From a virus: 64,000 bases of DNA. The stretch lies in the IMG/VR virus record IMGVR_UViG_3300025941_000001, positions 29,825 through 93,824 of that record; one strand, 5' to 3'. Of this stretch, positions 1 to 8,829 are shown piece after piece. The position numbers and the translations under genes were made by a program. Position 1 is the first letter of the stretch, and the number at the start of each line of letters is the position of its first letter. The notes under the pieces are model-generated. The model was not told the DNA's origin and ran no database searches. It saw only the letters and a list, made by a program, of their open reading frames with translations.

Positions 1-2006
1 GCAACGCCGATCTCGACCTTGCCGATGATCTTTCCGTCACCGCCCGCGATGAGCGAATACGAAATGATCTTGCCCGTGGCGGTGCCGCCGGGCAAGCGCT
101 GATCGTTGAGCGTCGCGTTCTTGCGACACGAGAGACCGACCGCCTGTTCGAACGGGCAACTCCAACCAATCGTGACAGCCCGAGCGCGGTAGCGCAGCCG
201 GGCACGTGCCTTGCTGATGAGGTACTCAATCGAGCGCAGGCCCCGGGGCGTCGGAAAGAACGAGCGCGCCCGAACGTCATCGGCGGTGCCGCCAGCCGGA
301 ATAGACAGGCCCGGAGGATTGGGGCCGAGCACGGTCCATACCACGGACCCGTCGCTGATGTGCGAGCCGACGCTCGTCGAGAACGCGGGCGCGCGGATCA
401 GCGCGACCTTACGCGGAGCCGGAGGTGCTTCAACGTTCGTCGTAGCCGGAGGCGTATACGTGATGACCTCGTAGGTATCGTTCGTTCGGCCTTGTTGCGT
501 GCAGATGTAGTAACTGACTTGCGTCGGCACGGGCTCGAAGTCGCCGATGTTGTCGTTGAAGACTTGGTTTTGCATGAGCACGATCTGCCCGAGCGGAATG
601 GCCGACGCTGCCGACCAGCGCGGCGCAATCGTCGGCAAGCTCGTGCCCAAGCTGGCCCAATGCACGGTGCCGTCAATCGTAACTGTGCCCGGGATGTCGC
701 TGAATACCGGCTCGGTCGCGCCCGCCGTCCCTGCCTGAACGCAAATCTGGAAAGCCAAACCGCCCGGCGTCGTCGGGTTGTTCGGCGTGATGATCTGGGT
801 CAGGCCGACCGGCTGGCTCGCGAAGTTCGTCCACGCCGAGATTTCGAGAAGAGGTTGCCCCACTTCCACGGCTTGGATGGAGAGCAACTCGGTGTTCTGA
901 CTGACGGTCGGAGCCGCGAGGACCGACTGAGTATTCGCGATGAGATCGAACGCTAGCAACTCGGTGAAGTCGCGCTCGGCGTCGAAGCGGATTGTCATGT
1001 CCATGCTGACCGACCAAAGCGGCACAACGATGCCGCTGCTCGTCAGCGTCATCGGAATGTTCTGCGGCGGGTCGGAAGTCGGGAAGCAAAGCCCGCTCTG
1101 GAAATACCCGGCGAGCGCAACCGTCATCGGGTTCGGCGACATGAGCGCCGGGCCGCTGGAGTTGGTCGTCGCGGACGAGTTCGAACACTGGCCCGGGTTC
1201 GGGTCGGTGTTCGTCCACGAGTAGCTATACGACGCGGTCGGGGTTTGCGTGACGAAGAACACGTCGGTCGTGAAGCTCGACTGGCACTTGTAGCCCGCGC
1301 CGATGCTCGTGCCCGGCTTTGGCCAATCGCTGAGCAGGCTGTCGCCCGTATAGCTCTGCATGTTGAGCGTCGGGACTTCAAACGTCCCGGACGAGCGCTG
1401 GGTCCAGTGCGCGCCGGTCTCGACGCGGACGTTCGTCAGCGGCGGTTGTCCGAGATTGAGCGAGACGCTTTCGTAGAGCGCGTCCAGCACATCGAATACG
1501 ACGGTGCCGTCTTCGCCGTTGAGCACATCCGACGCGGTGATGTCCAGCGTCGTGCGGTCAATATGCCAGAGCGCCGACCAGCCTTCGAGAACCGTGTCCG
1601 GATCATCGCGCTTGGTCGCGTCGATCCAGAGCGGATCATAATAGGGCGCAGTCTTCATGGTTTCGGCGAGCCGCTGCTTGTTCGCGATGAACTGCGGCGA
1701 GCGCGCAACGAGTTGGATACTGACCTTCTCCCGGAACAGGTTCGTCGGCACGCCGACGAGGATGCCGAAGAAGAGCGGGACCAAGGTGCCGTTGTTGTCC
1801 CACGCAAGCCATGCCCACACATTGCGGCCGGGATTGAGCAGGCCGATGCGCGGGTTCCTGATGACCATGTCCAGCGACGGGACTTGACCTTCCTCGTGCT
1901 TCAATTCGAACGAGACGATGTCCTCGTCGAACACGTTCATCGTGCTCGGGTTGAACGTCGTCGCGTTCTCAGGGACCCACGCGAAGGTGAATGGGAGATT
2001 GGACAT
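1..2006 (-). CDS. Large tail/virion protein, 3' end outside window
   Basis: An open frame of 668 codons runs from an ATG at 2006 off the left edge with no stop, so the product is at least 668 residues. It begins MSNLPFTFAWVPENATTF and is rich in Thr, Pro and beta-branched residues with blocks such as YEVITYTPPATTNVEAPPA, a composition usual for tail-tip or fibre-associated proteins. The ATG shares its A with the stop of the gene upstream (TAATG), so the two are translationally coupled. Position downstream of the tape measure supports a distal-tail or baseplate role. No enzyme motif was seen. Family is not recognised; tail function is inferred from position and composition. Confidence 0.7.
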   Translation of the reverse strand, partial: MSNLPFTFAWVPENATTFNPSTMNVFDEDIVSFELKHEEGQVPSLDMVIRNPRIGLLNPGRNVWAWLAWDNNGTLVPLFFGILVGVPTNLFREKVSIQLVARSPQFIANKQRLAETMKTAPYYDPLWIDATKRDDPDTVLEGWSALWHIDRTTLDITASDVLNGEDGTVVFDVLDALYESVSLNLGQPPLTNVRVETGAHWTQRSSGTFEVPTLNMQSYTGDSLLSDWPKPGTSIGAGYKCQSSFTTDVFFVTQTPTASYSYSWTNTDPNPGQCSNSSATTNSSGPALMSPNPMTVALAGYFQSGLCFPTSDPPQNIPMTLTSSGIVVPLWSVSMDMTIRFDAERDFTELLAFDLIANTQSVLAAPTVSQNTELLSIQAVEVGQPLLEISAWTNFASQPVGLTQIITPNNPTTPGGLAFQICVQAGTAGATEPVFSDIPGTVTIDGTVHWASLGTSLPTIAPRWSAASAIPLGQIVLMQNQVFNDNIGDFEPVPTQVSYYICTQQGRTNDTYEVITYTPPATTNVEAPPAPRKVALIRAPAFSTSVGSHISDGSVVWTVLGPNPPGLSIPAGGTADDVRARSFFPTPRGLRSIEYLISKARARLRYRARAVTIGWSCPFEQAVGLSCRKNATLNDQRLPGGTATGKIISYSLIAGGDGKIIGKVEIGV

Positions 2007-2476
2007 TAGATTTCCTCGGCGTCAAGCGTCCAGCCAATGACGTTCTTCCATTCGTCGAAATGCTGTTCGTGTGTGACGACACGCATCTCAAGAACCGGCC
2101 GGTAGAACGTATAGCCGCCCTCGACGTACTGAGAGCCGGAGACGGGGTTGCGTCCGTGCGGACCATTGCCGCCGGACGTGAGGTAGCAGAACACGAGCGC
2201 GCACTCGACGGTGATGTGCATGCCGGGCCAAACGTTGTCGAGCGGCGGGGCGGTCGAGTTGTCCGGCGCGCTGATCTTCGTAGAATACTTTCGGAACTGC
2301 GGAGCCGACAGGTCAATGAGCGTGCCGTTGATCGTGCGCTCCAATTGCGACGCCGCGCCGATCACTTCGGCGGTCTGCGACAACCCGCGCGCCTGATAGA
2401 GCATGTTGCCAAAGCTGGAGATCGTCAACAGCGTGTCGCTGTCAGCCGGGAGAATGTTATGGAATTGCGCTGGCAT
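2006..2476 (-). CDS. Tail-associated protein, unknown family
   Basis: A 156-residue soluble protein (starts MPAQFHNILPADSD) lying one base after the tape measure stop and fused by TAATG to the large tail gene after it. No signal peptide or membrane helix. Genes directly after a tape measure in siphophages usually encode the distal tail protein or other tail-tip parts, so a tail role is likely from order alone. The protein contains a YVEGGYTFYRPVLEMRV stretch that suggests beta structure. I do not recognise the family. Confidence 0.7.
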   Translation of the reverse strand: MPAQFHNILPADSDTLLTISSFGNMLYQARGLSQTAEVIGAASQLERTINGTLIDLSAPQFRKYSTKISAPDNSTAPPLDNVWPGMHITVECALVFCYLTSGGNGPHGRNPVSGSQYVEGGYTFYRPVLEMRVVTHEQHFDEWKNVIGWTLDAEEI

Positions 2477-2477
2477 G

Positions 2478-4772
2478 TTACCCTACCCATGAAGGCTTGG
2501 AGCCTGCGGCCGAAGTCTGGCGCGAGACTGCATAGTTGGCGAGGTCGTCAATCGTGCTCTTCGGCCCACGCAAACCATTGAAGGTGCGCTCGCCGATTGT
2601 CAGGTTAAGCGTGCTCGTCGGCCCGTTGCTCAGGCCGCCCGTGAGGCGCGACGGCGCAGCGACGCCGCCGCCCTGCGCGAAGCCGGGAAGCTGCATGTTG
2701 TTCAAGGCATGGAACAGCCCGGTGCCGTACTGTTGGACCGCCGCCGCCTTGATGACGAACTCGCCGCGCGACAGACGCGCGAGAATGCTGTCGCTCGTGG
2801 TCGTGCCCGGCCCGTCGATGGGACCGCCGGTCGCATGCCCCTTGACATCGCCGCCTTCGCTGGGCGTGTTCGCCTGCCCGCTGCTCGGCAGTTTGATCGC
2901 GGTCGCGCGATCAATTGCCGCGAGGCCCTTGATGATCTGCCCGATGATCTCGACCACGGTGGTCAGGAATTTGATGATCGCGTTGTCCTTGACCTTCTCC
3001 CACGCCTTACCCGCGATATCGACGATCTTTTCCCAGTTGGCGCGAAGAAGACCGACAGCGGTGATGACGAGACCGACAGCCACAACCATAACGCCGATTG
3101 GCCCGGTCGCGAGAGTGATGGCGACGCCAATGCCGATGATGATGCCCTTGAGGATCGTAGCCTGCTCTACGACGCCGCCGCCGAACAGCTTCGCGAACCA
3201 CGTCGCGGTATCTGCCAATGCCTTGACAGCCGCAGACAGTCCGGCTCCGAGGGCCGAGAGGCCGTCGATGAAGCCGTGAAGCAACCCGGTGTTACTCTCT
3301 ATGCTATCGCGGAGCCCGTTCAAGAACACGGTGAATGCGGGGGCGATAGCGAGCGCGAACCTCTGCGACAGGATGCTTATGGTCAAGTTGAGATTGGCCA
3401 GCGCGCCCCGGAAATGTTCTAGGTCATCGCGGGCTTTCTTGGTATCGAGTTCTTTGGTCGCGGCGTTGAGGTGCTCCAGCGCCCCGGTGTTGTGCTCCAA
3501 CACGTGCAGAATTTCAGATGCCGAAGCTCCGAGCGCCTGCATCGACGTGCCAGCGAGACGATTGACGATGGCCAATCGCTGTTGCCGAGTGATCAGGTGG
3601 TCGGTGTCCGCCGCAAAAGTGCGGCTCAGTTGGATGAGCGTCTCGTACCCAAGCTTGTCTGGGTTCTTGTTGCCCTCTTTTGCCTGAGCGATGATCGCGT
3701 TGGTCAAGTGCTGGACGGAAACCTCAGCCAGATTGACAGACTTGGCGGCCTCCTTGTTGCCCGCGACGATACCATCAAGCGCATCACGGATGCTGGCAAT
3801 ATTGGAAAGAGCGACCTTCTCCGCCCTTTGCTCCGCCTCAGCGCGTTGAATGATCGCTTCCTTGACGGCGTTCTGATCTTTGATACGCTGCTCGATGTCT
3901 TCGCGCGCATTCTTCGCGGCGCGACGAGCGAGGTCCTCCACGTCTTGTTCAAGCTGACGCTGCTTGAGTGAAGCCTGCGCGGCCTTCTCTTGCTGGGCCA
4001 GACGAGCGTCGGCCTCGGCCTTGCGCGCGGTATCGACCGCTTGCTGGGCCTGAGCGATGGCGAGACTTTCCTTCTCGGAAGCCGAGGGAGGCGTGCCCTT
4101 GGCAGTGGCGAGAGCCTGCACGGCAGACAACACGCCCAACTCCGCGCCGCGCACGGACTGGGCCGCGCCGAGTTGTTCGGACGCGGCGTGCTGGGCGGCG
4201 AAGGTCAGCTTGATGTACGCGGCTTCGAGCGCGTTGCTGTCGCGCGACATCTGCGCGAAACGTTCGGACGAGTTCTCGCTCAGGGCGGTTTGCGCCTCGC
4301 GCACACGCTGGATAGCGGTCGAGACGCGCAGCGTCGCCGCGTCATTCTCGGTCGCGTAGGTCTTGATGCTCTCGGCGATCTGTGGCCACTCACGCGCGAT
4401 GGTGATCGTGAGACGATTGGCGAACCGCTCAAACTGCTCGACCTTGACGCCTGCGCCTGCGAACGTGGCTTCGATATCTTGAAGCTGGCCAGCGGTCACG
4501 CCGAATGCGTCGGCGAGCAACGCGGTCTTCTGGGTCAATTCGGTTTGCTCTTCGATGAACTGGGTCGTCGCGGCGGTCACGCCAGAGATGACTTTCTCCA
4601 GCCCACTAAGAGCAAGTCCGGCGAGCGCGAACGAGGTCGCGCCCTTCTCGAATGCCGAGGTGAGCTTCTCAAAGCTCTCAGCGCCTTCCTCGCCAATCTT
4701 CTTGATCGACGAGATGAACTCGGTGTCGCCTTTGAGCAGAATTTCTGCGATAAGTGGATCAAGCTCAGCCAT
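2478..4772 (-). CDS. Tape measure protein
   Basis: A 764-residue protein expected to set tail length and to exit with the DNA at infection. The first 60% is helical with long Ala/Gln/Glu/Lys coiled-coil stretches. A strongly hydrophobic segment (ILKGIIIGIGVAITLATGPI and the following residues) lies at roughly 540-590. Near the C-terminus (about 646-690) is ATGGPIDGPGTTTSDSI followed by ARLSRGEFVIKAAAVQQYG, a glycine-rich signature of many siphophage tape measures. Length would predict a short tail, on the order of 110-120 nm at 1.5 angstrom per residue (inference). It overlaps the gene upstream by 8 bases and follows the frameshifted chaperone, the usual order. Confidence 0.93.
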   Translation of the reverse strand: MAELDPLIAEILLKGDTEFISSIKKIGEEGAESFEKLTSAFEKGATSFALAGLALSGLEKVISGVTAATTQFIEEQTELTQKTALLADAFGVTAGQLQDIEATFAGAGVKVEQFERFANRLTITIAREWPQIAESIKTYATENDAATLRVSTAIQRVREAQTALSENSSERFAQMSRDSNALEAAYIKLTFAAQHAASEQLGAAQSVRGAELGVLSAVQALATAKGTPPSASEKESLAIAQAQQAVDTARKAEADARLAQQEKAAQASLKQRQLEQDVEDLARRAAKNAREDIEQRIKDQNAVKEAIIQRAEAEQRAEKVALSNIASIRDALDGIVAGNKEAAKSVNLAEVSVQHLTNAIIAQAKEGNKNPDKLGYETLIQLSRTFAADTDHLITRQQRLAIVNRLAGTSMQALGASASEILHVLEHNTGALEHLNAATKELDTKKARDDLEHFRGALANLNLTISILSQRFALAIAPAFTVFLNGLRDSIESNTGLLHGFIDGLSALGAGLSAAVKALADTATWFAKLFGGGVVEQATILKGIIIGIGVAITLATGPIGVMVVAVGLVITAVGLLRANWEKIVDIAGKAWEKVKDNAIIKFLTTVVEIIGQIIKGLAAIDRATAIKLPSSGQANTPSEGGDVKGHATGGPIDGPGTTTSDSILARLSRGEFVIKAAAVQQYGTGLFHALNNMQLPGFAQGGGVAAPSRLTGGLSNGPTSTLNLTIGERTFNGLRGPKSTIDDLANYAVSRQTSAAGSKPSWVG

Positions 4773-5298
4773 TGCCGCCGCCCTTCAACTGCGCGTTCAA
4801 GATGTCCGGAAATTCCTCCATCACTCGCTTCTCGATTTCCGCGATGTGGAATTTCTTCGGAATGTTCACGCTGGGGACGCCGAAGTATTTCGGTGCGCGA
4901 TCTTTGATGGCAAACAAGAGCGGAGGTCCGCCCGCGTGCCGGTTGACAGAGAACAGTTTGTCGCCGTAGTCCTTCGGCTCGATGCCGACTGCATCGGTGC
5001 CGCTGATCGGAAGCCATAGGAGGGGCTTGCCGTGGATGGTGCCGCCGCTTTCGAAGATGTCCGCGCCGGGCGCATCGATCTTGGTCGTGATCGTGTGATC
5101 GCTGACCGTGACGCTCAAGCTGTTGAGGTACTGAGACCCGAAGTTGCCAGCGCCCGCGATGTCCGCCGAAATCTGTTGTTTCAGCATGGACGCGATCATG
5201 TTCTCCGCAGTCTTGAGCGCCGCGCTATACTTCTCGGCAGTCTCGTTGAGCCCCTTCTTGAACTCTTCGGTGTTGATGCGGAATGAAAGCTCCACCAC
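4765..5298 (-). CDS. Tail protein between chaperone and tape measure
   Basis: A 177-residue protein starting with GTG at 5298 (MVELSFRINTEEFKKGLNET). It has a helical N-terminus, then a beta-rich segment with GKPLLWLPISGT and AGGPPLLFAIKDRAPKYFG. The pattern resembles minor tail or tail-completion proteins with an HK97-gp10-like opening (EEFKKGLNETAEKYSAALK), but I cannot assign a family with confidence. It sits between the chaperone frameshift extension (ends 5302) and the tape measure, overlapping the latter by 8 bases, so the three are co-translated. Confidence 0.75.
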   Translation of the reverse strand: MVELSFRINTEEFKKGLNETAEKYSAALKTAENMIASMLKQQISADIAGAGNFGSQYLNSLSVTVSDHTITTKIDAPGADIFESGGTIHGKPLLWLPISGTDAVGIEPKDYGDKLFSVNRHAGGPPLLFAIKDRAPKYFGVPSVNIPKKFHIAEIEKRVMEEFPDILNAQLKGGGNG

Positions 5299-5301
5299 GG
5301 T

Positions 5302-5472
5302 TCACAATTCCTTGTCCCATGTATCGAACTGTTTCTTGAGCGCCTTGTCATCCCCGCTGCTACCGAGGTTGAGCAGGCCGAGCATGTAGTAGAGATCTCG
5401 GAGCGCTCGCTTCTCAGCGAGGAAGGCATACGCCGCCATCTGTCGCGGCGTGTAGCCCCAGACTACGGCTGG
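5302..5472 (-). CDS. Tail assembly chaperone, -1 frameshift extension
   Basis: This 56-codon frame has no start codon of its own and is open only in the -1 frame relative to the preceding chaperone gene. It encodes a domain beginning PAVVWGYTPRQMAAYAFLAE and ending FDTWDKEL. The join lies at a run of six C residues (5476-5471) just before the upstream TAG: after decoding CCC at 5474-5472 the ribosome would re-read 5472 as part of CCA. Ribosomal slippage would produce a 209-residue fusion, the counterpart of lambda gpGT. Such paired chaperones recruit the tail tube protein to the tape measure. Slippage is inferred from gene order and frame. Confidence 0.72.
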   Translation of the reverse strand, partial: PAVVWGYTPRQMAAYAFLAEKRALRDLYYMLGLLNLGSSGDDKALKKQFDTWDKEL

Positions 5473-5930
5473 GGGGTGACCGGCGGCGATGAGGGCCTCG
5501 ATGTTTGCTGCAATTTCATATCCGGCACCTTTGAAGAGAGGTCGGAGTTTGCTGCGTTGGCGAGGGTCATAATCCTCTGGGCGAAAGGGGCGAAGCCTTT
5601 CGTGAAGGTCATACCTCCCACGGCTTCGAGAAGGTCCATCTGGTATTCGAACCCGATCTCGCTCGCGCGCTCTTCGGCTTCCTTATCGCCGAGTTGCCCG
5701 ACCGCTGCCGCGATGATCGCGGCGACGGCGTCGGGGGCGACGGTGATGAATACGCCGAGGTCGAACTTTTCCCCGGTGACCATGCCCAAAATCTTCGGGA
5801 AGCGCTTGATGATTTCGAGGCCGGTCTTGGCACTGATGCCTTGAACGGTGAGGTAACTGTCCCCGACCGGGATATCCTTGGACATCGGGACGAGGTCGGT
5901 CAGGTTGAGACCGGGCTTCTTCTTGCTCAT
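5463..5930 (-). CDS. Tail assembly chaperone, short form (gpG-like)
   Basis: A 155-residue protein starting MSKKKPGLNLTDLVPMSKDI. I chose the second ATG (5930) because AAGGA lies 7 bases before it, whereas it is almost adjacent to the first (5936). The protein is predominantly helical and ends ..SSPPVTPQP at a TAG at 5463, directly after a C6 slippery run. Its position between the tail tube and the tape measure, plus the out-of-frame extension, is the hallmark of siphophage tail assembly chaperones. Sequence similarity to lambda gpG is not apparent and none is expected. Confidence 0.82.
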   Translation of the reverse strand: MSKKKPGLNLTDLVPMSKDIPVGDSYLTVQGISAKTGLEIIKRFPKILGMVTGEKFDLGVFITVAPDAVAAIIAAAVGQLGDKEAEERASEIGFEYQMDLLEAVGGMTFTKGFAPFAQRIMTLANAANSDLSSKVPDMKLQQTSRPSSPPVTPQP

Positions 5931-5975
5931 GATCATTTCCTTGTATCAGCGGGGGAGACTGATGCGGTACGCTTA

Positions 5976-6230
5976 TCAGACGGTCCGAGGGTGCGGGGGC
6001 GGCCCGGCGGCGACGCCGCGCAGGGCGTTCGGATTGGTGACAGCGGCCTCGTCGTCGAACTCTTCTGCGGCGGCCTCGGGGGCGTCCTGCGGGGCCTCTG
6101 GAGCGGGGTCTTCCTCCGGGGCGACTTCCGGTGCCTTTTCCTGCGGCTCGCTCTGGACGCCTGCGCCAGCGTCGGCGGGGGCGGTTTCAGGGGCGATATC
6201 TTCCGGGGGCATTTCGGGGGCGTCGGTCAT
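5976..6230 (-). CDS. Acidic Pro/Ala/Glu-rich small protein
   Basis: An 84-residue protein (MTDAPEMPPEDIAPETAPAD) made almost wholly of Ala, Pro, Glu and Asp, so likely disordered and strongly acidic. AAGGA precedes the ATG by 10 bases, which supports translation. It lies between the tail tube and chaperone genes. Possible roles are a linker or a decoration or tail accessory protein; no family recognised. Confidence 0.65.
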   Translation of the reverse strand: MTDAPEMPPEDIAPETAPADAGAGVQSEPQEKAPEVAPEEDPAPEAPQDAPEAAAEEFDDEAAVTNPNALRGVAAGPPPHPRTV

Positions 6231-6328
6231 GGGGGGTATCCTTTTTCAGGGGGCGGGTTTATCCGTGATAGGTTTTCACGGTGCGGAACGGTATTTCACG
6301 TTCCCGGGGGACAAAACCATAAGGCCGG

Positions 6329-6358
6329 GGCCTGATCTCCCGGGCGGGAAATCAGGCC
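6329..6358 (-). terminator. Hairpin after tail tube gene
   Basis: Inverted repeat starting 7 bases after the tail tube stop: GGCCTGAT at 6329-6336 pairs with ATCAGGCC at 6351-6358, and TCCC/GGGA continue the stem inside after one mismatch, leaving a 4-base loop. Only a weak T-run follows on the minus strand, so termination may be partial and the hairpin may instead protect the abundant tail tube message. Confidence 0.55.
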
Positions 6359-6364
6359 AGAGGC

Positions 6365-6934
6365 TTAGAAGGCAACCGAGGGCGAGTTCGGCAGCGAGAC
6401 GGTCGCCGTGCCGAAGGTTCCGGCCGCTTGGTCGAACAGAACGTCACCTTCGAGTTCGATGACGCCCCACGTGTTGGCGATCAGGCCGAGGGCCTTCGAG
6501 GGCGACAGCTTGACGAGCGGGAACTCCACGGTCCAGATGGGGCCGATGTCGTTGGTGCCGACGAACTTGACCGCCCCGTAAATGACCGGGTTGGAGAAGA
6601 TGTCGATCACGTCCGGGGTCGGAGACGGCCCGCCGGTCGGAAGACCGAGCAGCGCGAAGCCCATGTTGCGCGCGGTCATCTCTTCGAGTTGCATGTTGAG
6701 CGTACCAGCGAGTTCGATGACGGCGGTGAAGTCCTTCACGCGCACGCCGGTCCGGCTGGAGAAGTGGTCGAGTTGCGTGACCTTCGCCAAGAACTCAAAC
6801 TGCGGGACGTTGCCGCAATCGACGAAGGCGGTCTCGCCGAGCAACTTGATGCTGACGATGCCCTTGCCGATGTAATAGTTGCCGATGTTCGGGCTAACAA
6901 GGGAGCCGGGGATGTGTTCGTTTCCAATGGGCAT
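6365..6934 (-). CDS. Major tail (tube) protein
   Basis: A 189-residue protein starting MPIGNEHIPGSLVSPNIGNYY. The segment VTQLDHFSSRTGVRVKDFT is the recognisable part: siphophage tail tube proteins carry a similar LDHFSS.tG.rvkD stretch. The rest is beta-rich as expected for the tube fold, and the length is normal for the family. It lies between the neck genes and the chaperone, the canonical place, and is followed by a stable hairpin. Hexameric rings of this protein would stack to form the tail tube. Confidence 0.88.
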   Translation of the reverse strand: MPIGNEHIPGSLVSPNIGNYYIGKGIVSIKLLGETAFVDCGNVPQFEFLAKVTQLDHFSSRTGVRVKDFTAVIELAGTLNMQLEEMTARNMGFALLGLPTGGPSPTPDVIDIFSNPVIYGAVKFVGTNDIGPIWTVEFPLVKLSPSKALGLIANTWGVIELEGDVLFDQAAGTFGTATVSLPNSPSVAF

Positions 6935-6945
6935 GGTTCTCTCCG

Positions 6946-7452
6946 TTAGGCATTCACGAGTTCATCGGGTATAAACGGATAGCCGAACGTGATCGACAAA
7001 CCCATCTGCCCTTTCATCTGGCGATTGCGCGCCAAGTCGGTGTAGCAACCGTCGAAAACAATTGACCCTGCGGAGCCGGTGAAGGTCGCGAGGTCCGGAT
7101 CATGAAGGATCAAATTCAAGATCGCTGCACGAGCCAAATTCAAATCTTCTCCTACGTTCGTGTTCTGCGGCTTGCGCACATCGAGCACGACGTAAATCTC
7201 TGGCGTCATCTTCATCATGCCGGGTCCGGAGCGTTCGCTTCGTCCCGACATCTGGGGGAAGCGTGGGTCCTTGACTTCGTCGGCATCCAAGAGGATGATA
7301 CCCGGAACCTTCTCTTTCGGAAGCTCATCGCGATTGTGCACGATGTTGCCCGCCGCGATATGGGTCCCGTCCGTAAGCGTAACGTCGAGGTTCGACAAAA
7401 TCTCGAAGAGCCTCGCCAAGATCAGTGCTCGCCTATCCGCCTTTGCCGTCAT
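6946..7452 (-). CDS. Tail terminator / neck protein candidate
   Basis: 168 residues from an ATG at 7452 that overlaps the previous stop (ATGA), preferred over upstream in-frame codons. Begins MTAKADRRALILARLFEILS, a helix followed by a beta region with IPGIILLDADE-like and TPEIYVVLDVRKPQN stretches, an alpha-beta layout like lambda gpU-type tail terminators. It is directly upstream of the tail tube gene, which is where tail terminators lie. Assignment is by position and general fold impression. Confidence 0.65.
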   Translation of the reverse strand: MTAKADRRALILARLFEILSNLDVTLTDGTHIAAGNIVHNRDELPKEKVPGIILLDADEVKDPRFPQMSGRSERSGPGMMKMTPEIYVVLDVRKPQNTNVGEDLNLARAAILNLILHDPDLATFTGSAGSIVFDGCYTDLARNRQMKGQMGLSITFGYPFIPDELVNA

Positions 7453-7826
7453 TGACGCACCGTAAATTCCCAGAGTGCCGTTATCCCGGCGGGCGCAGTC
7501 TTCTTCGGCTTGCACGTCATCGGCAAGATTTCGTCGATCACTGGCGGGTCCGCTGGGGGTTGAACGAACGTCACCAATTGATCCTGCTCGTTGTCAGGCG
7601 GCATCAGTTGCACTTCCGAGTTTTTCGCCGACATGATGACCTTGCGGTCGGTCGGGTTGGCGAGATCGGAAGGCTTCTCACGCGGGATGTACTCGATGAT
7701 GACAACCCGACATGGGCGGTCCTCGGGGCTACTTCCTGCGCGACGGAGTACGGCGTCCATACCAAAGAAAGTGATAAGTTCGTCCGCGTCCGTAATCGCC
7801 TGATCATAGTCAAATTTCGTGGCCAT
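7449..7826 (-). CDS. Head-tail joining / stopper protein candidate
   Basis: 125 residues starting MATKFDYDQAITDADELITF. An internal ATG at 7826 was chosen because AGGA lies about 10 bases upstream; the longer frame (7853) has no ribosome site. The protein is mixed alpha-beta with CRVVIIEYIPREK in the middle. Location between the adaptor (7869-8774) and terminator candidate fits a head-closure protein. A copy of the late promoter-like motif (7848-7864) lies just upstream. Confidence 0.65.
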   Translation of the reverse strand: MATKFDYDQAITDADELITFFGMDAVLRRAGSSPEDRPCRVVIIEYIPREKPSDLANPTDRKVIMSAKNSEVQLMPPDNEQDQLVTFVQPPADPPVIDEILPMTCKPKKTAPAGITALWEFTVRQ

Positions 7827-7847
7827 TCTATGTGATCCTATGGTGCC

Positions 7848-7864
7848 GAACAACTAGCAACTTC
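7848..7864 (-). promoter_or_regulatory. Late promoter-like motif, copy A
   Basis: Minus-strand GAAGTTGCTAGTTGTTC in the 42-base gap before the gene starting at 7826. It matches the five-copy consensus GAAsTTGCTAGTTGTT. The downstream box seen in other copies is weak here (CATAGAATG), so this may be the poorest promoter of the set. Confidence 0.5.
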
Positions 7865-7868
7865 GGGC

Positions 7869-8774
7869 TTACCGGATGACCGTCCGGCTGCCGCCCTGAC
7901 TGAGCAGTCCGGCCTTCGAGAGGATGCGGTCCACGTGCGGGAACGAAGCGAAGAAGCCGAGCCCGAACTTCGTATCGTAGGAGACGATGGTTTCGAGAGG
8001 GCCGACTTTCTTGGTGACAGACGAGGCCACGCCGCCATTGCCGACGAGGGCCGGGTCGTAGTCAGGCTGGAGATTGACGCCGTTGAGCACGCGAATGGCA
8101 AGCTCCGAACACGCGGCTTTGAGCGCCCTCGGAATGCCGTTGACCGTGTTCCCGTTGAGGTCCACGAGACCCTGACGCGGAAACTCGGTGCTCTGATTTG
8201 TCGTGCTGGAAACGAGGAACGGGCTGGAGATCAGCGCGTAGGGCGTAAGCCATCCTTCGAGGAAGTAGGCGTTCGCGCCGGGCAACACGCTGCCCATGCT
8301 CTGGAGACGCTTGACGCCGCCGAACCGATACTTCTGATCAAGGTAGTCGGTGCTTTGCACGATGGCGGCTTGGATGGCCGTGTCGGTCACAGCCGGGATG
8401 GAGTTGCCCCGGCTATCGTGATACTGCCGAAACTCGTCGATGGTCTCGTAGGCGTTGGCCGCGTTGATCTCGATGACGAGCGACTGCTCGCCGACGTTCG
8501 CGCCGGTCTGCCATGTGATCGTGCCGTTCGCAGGCCAATCGGCCATATTGGCGTTCGGGGCTGTGACGGAAAATTCGCTCGCGCTGAGAACCTGACAGAC
8601 GGTGAACGTCAACGACTGAAACGTCTCGTTGGAGAAGCCATCTTGATTGTTGAAGACGCCCTCATAGAGCCCGGTGTCTCCGACTTCAATGGGCGCGATG
8701 ACCGGCGACGGCGACGGCAACAACGTGAGTTGCGCCACGGTGCCGGTTTCGTTTTGGACGGAGAAGACGGCCAT
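7869..8774 (-). CDS. Head-tail adaptor, DnaT-like family
   Basis: 301 residues. The C-terminal two thirds has the layout of the phage family often labelled DnaT-like ssDNA-binding protein: NAYETIDEFRQYHDSRGN, then QSTDYLDQKYRF, STEFPRQG and a late helix IPRALKAACSELAIRVLNG. Despite the label, these sit in head-tail connector positions and probably act as adaptors. The N-terminal ~100 residues (MAVFSVQNETGTVAQLTL) form an extra beta-rich domain not usual in the family. It follows a hairpin terminator and precedes the stopper candidate. Confidence 0.75.
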   Translation of the reverse strand: MAVFSVQNETGTVAQLTLLPSPSPVIAPIEVGDTGLYEGVFNNQDGFSNETFQSLTFTVCQVLSASEFSVTAPNANMADWPANGTITWQTGANVGEQSLVIEINAANAYETIDEFRQYHDSRGNSIPAVTDTAIQAAIVQSTDYLDQKYRFGGVKRLQSMGSVLPGANAYFLEGWLTPYALISSPFLVSSTTNQSTEFPRQGLVDLNGNTVNGIPRALKAACSELAIRVLNGVNLQPDYDPALVGNGGVASSVTKKVGPLETIVSYDTKFGLGFFASFPHVDRILSKAGLLSQGGSRTVIR

Positions 8775-8794
8775 TGAATATTCCCCAGCGTTAA

Positions 8795-8823
8795 AGCGCC
8801 GCCTGCACTATGCGGGCGGCGCT
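8795..8823 (-). terminator. Terminator between 8830 gene and adaptor
   Basis: A 12-base stem (AGCGCCGCCTGC at 8795-8806 with its near complement at 8812-8823, one G-T pair) and 5-base loop, 7 bases past the stop at 8830. On the minus strand it is followed by only a short T stretch (TTTAA), so efficiency is uncertain. Confidence 0.6.
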
Positions 8824-8829
8824 CTGTGA

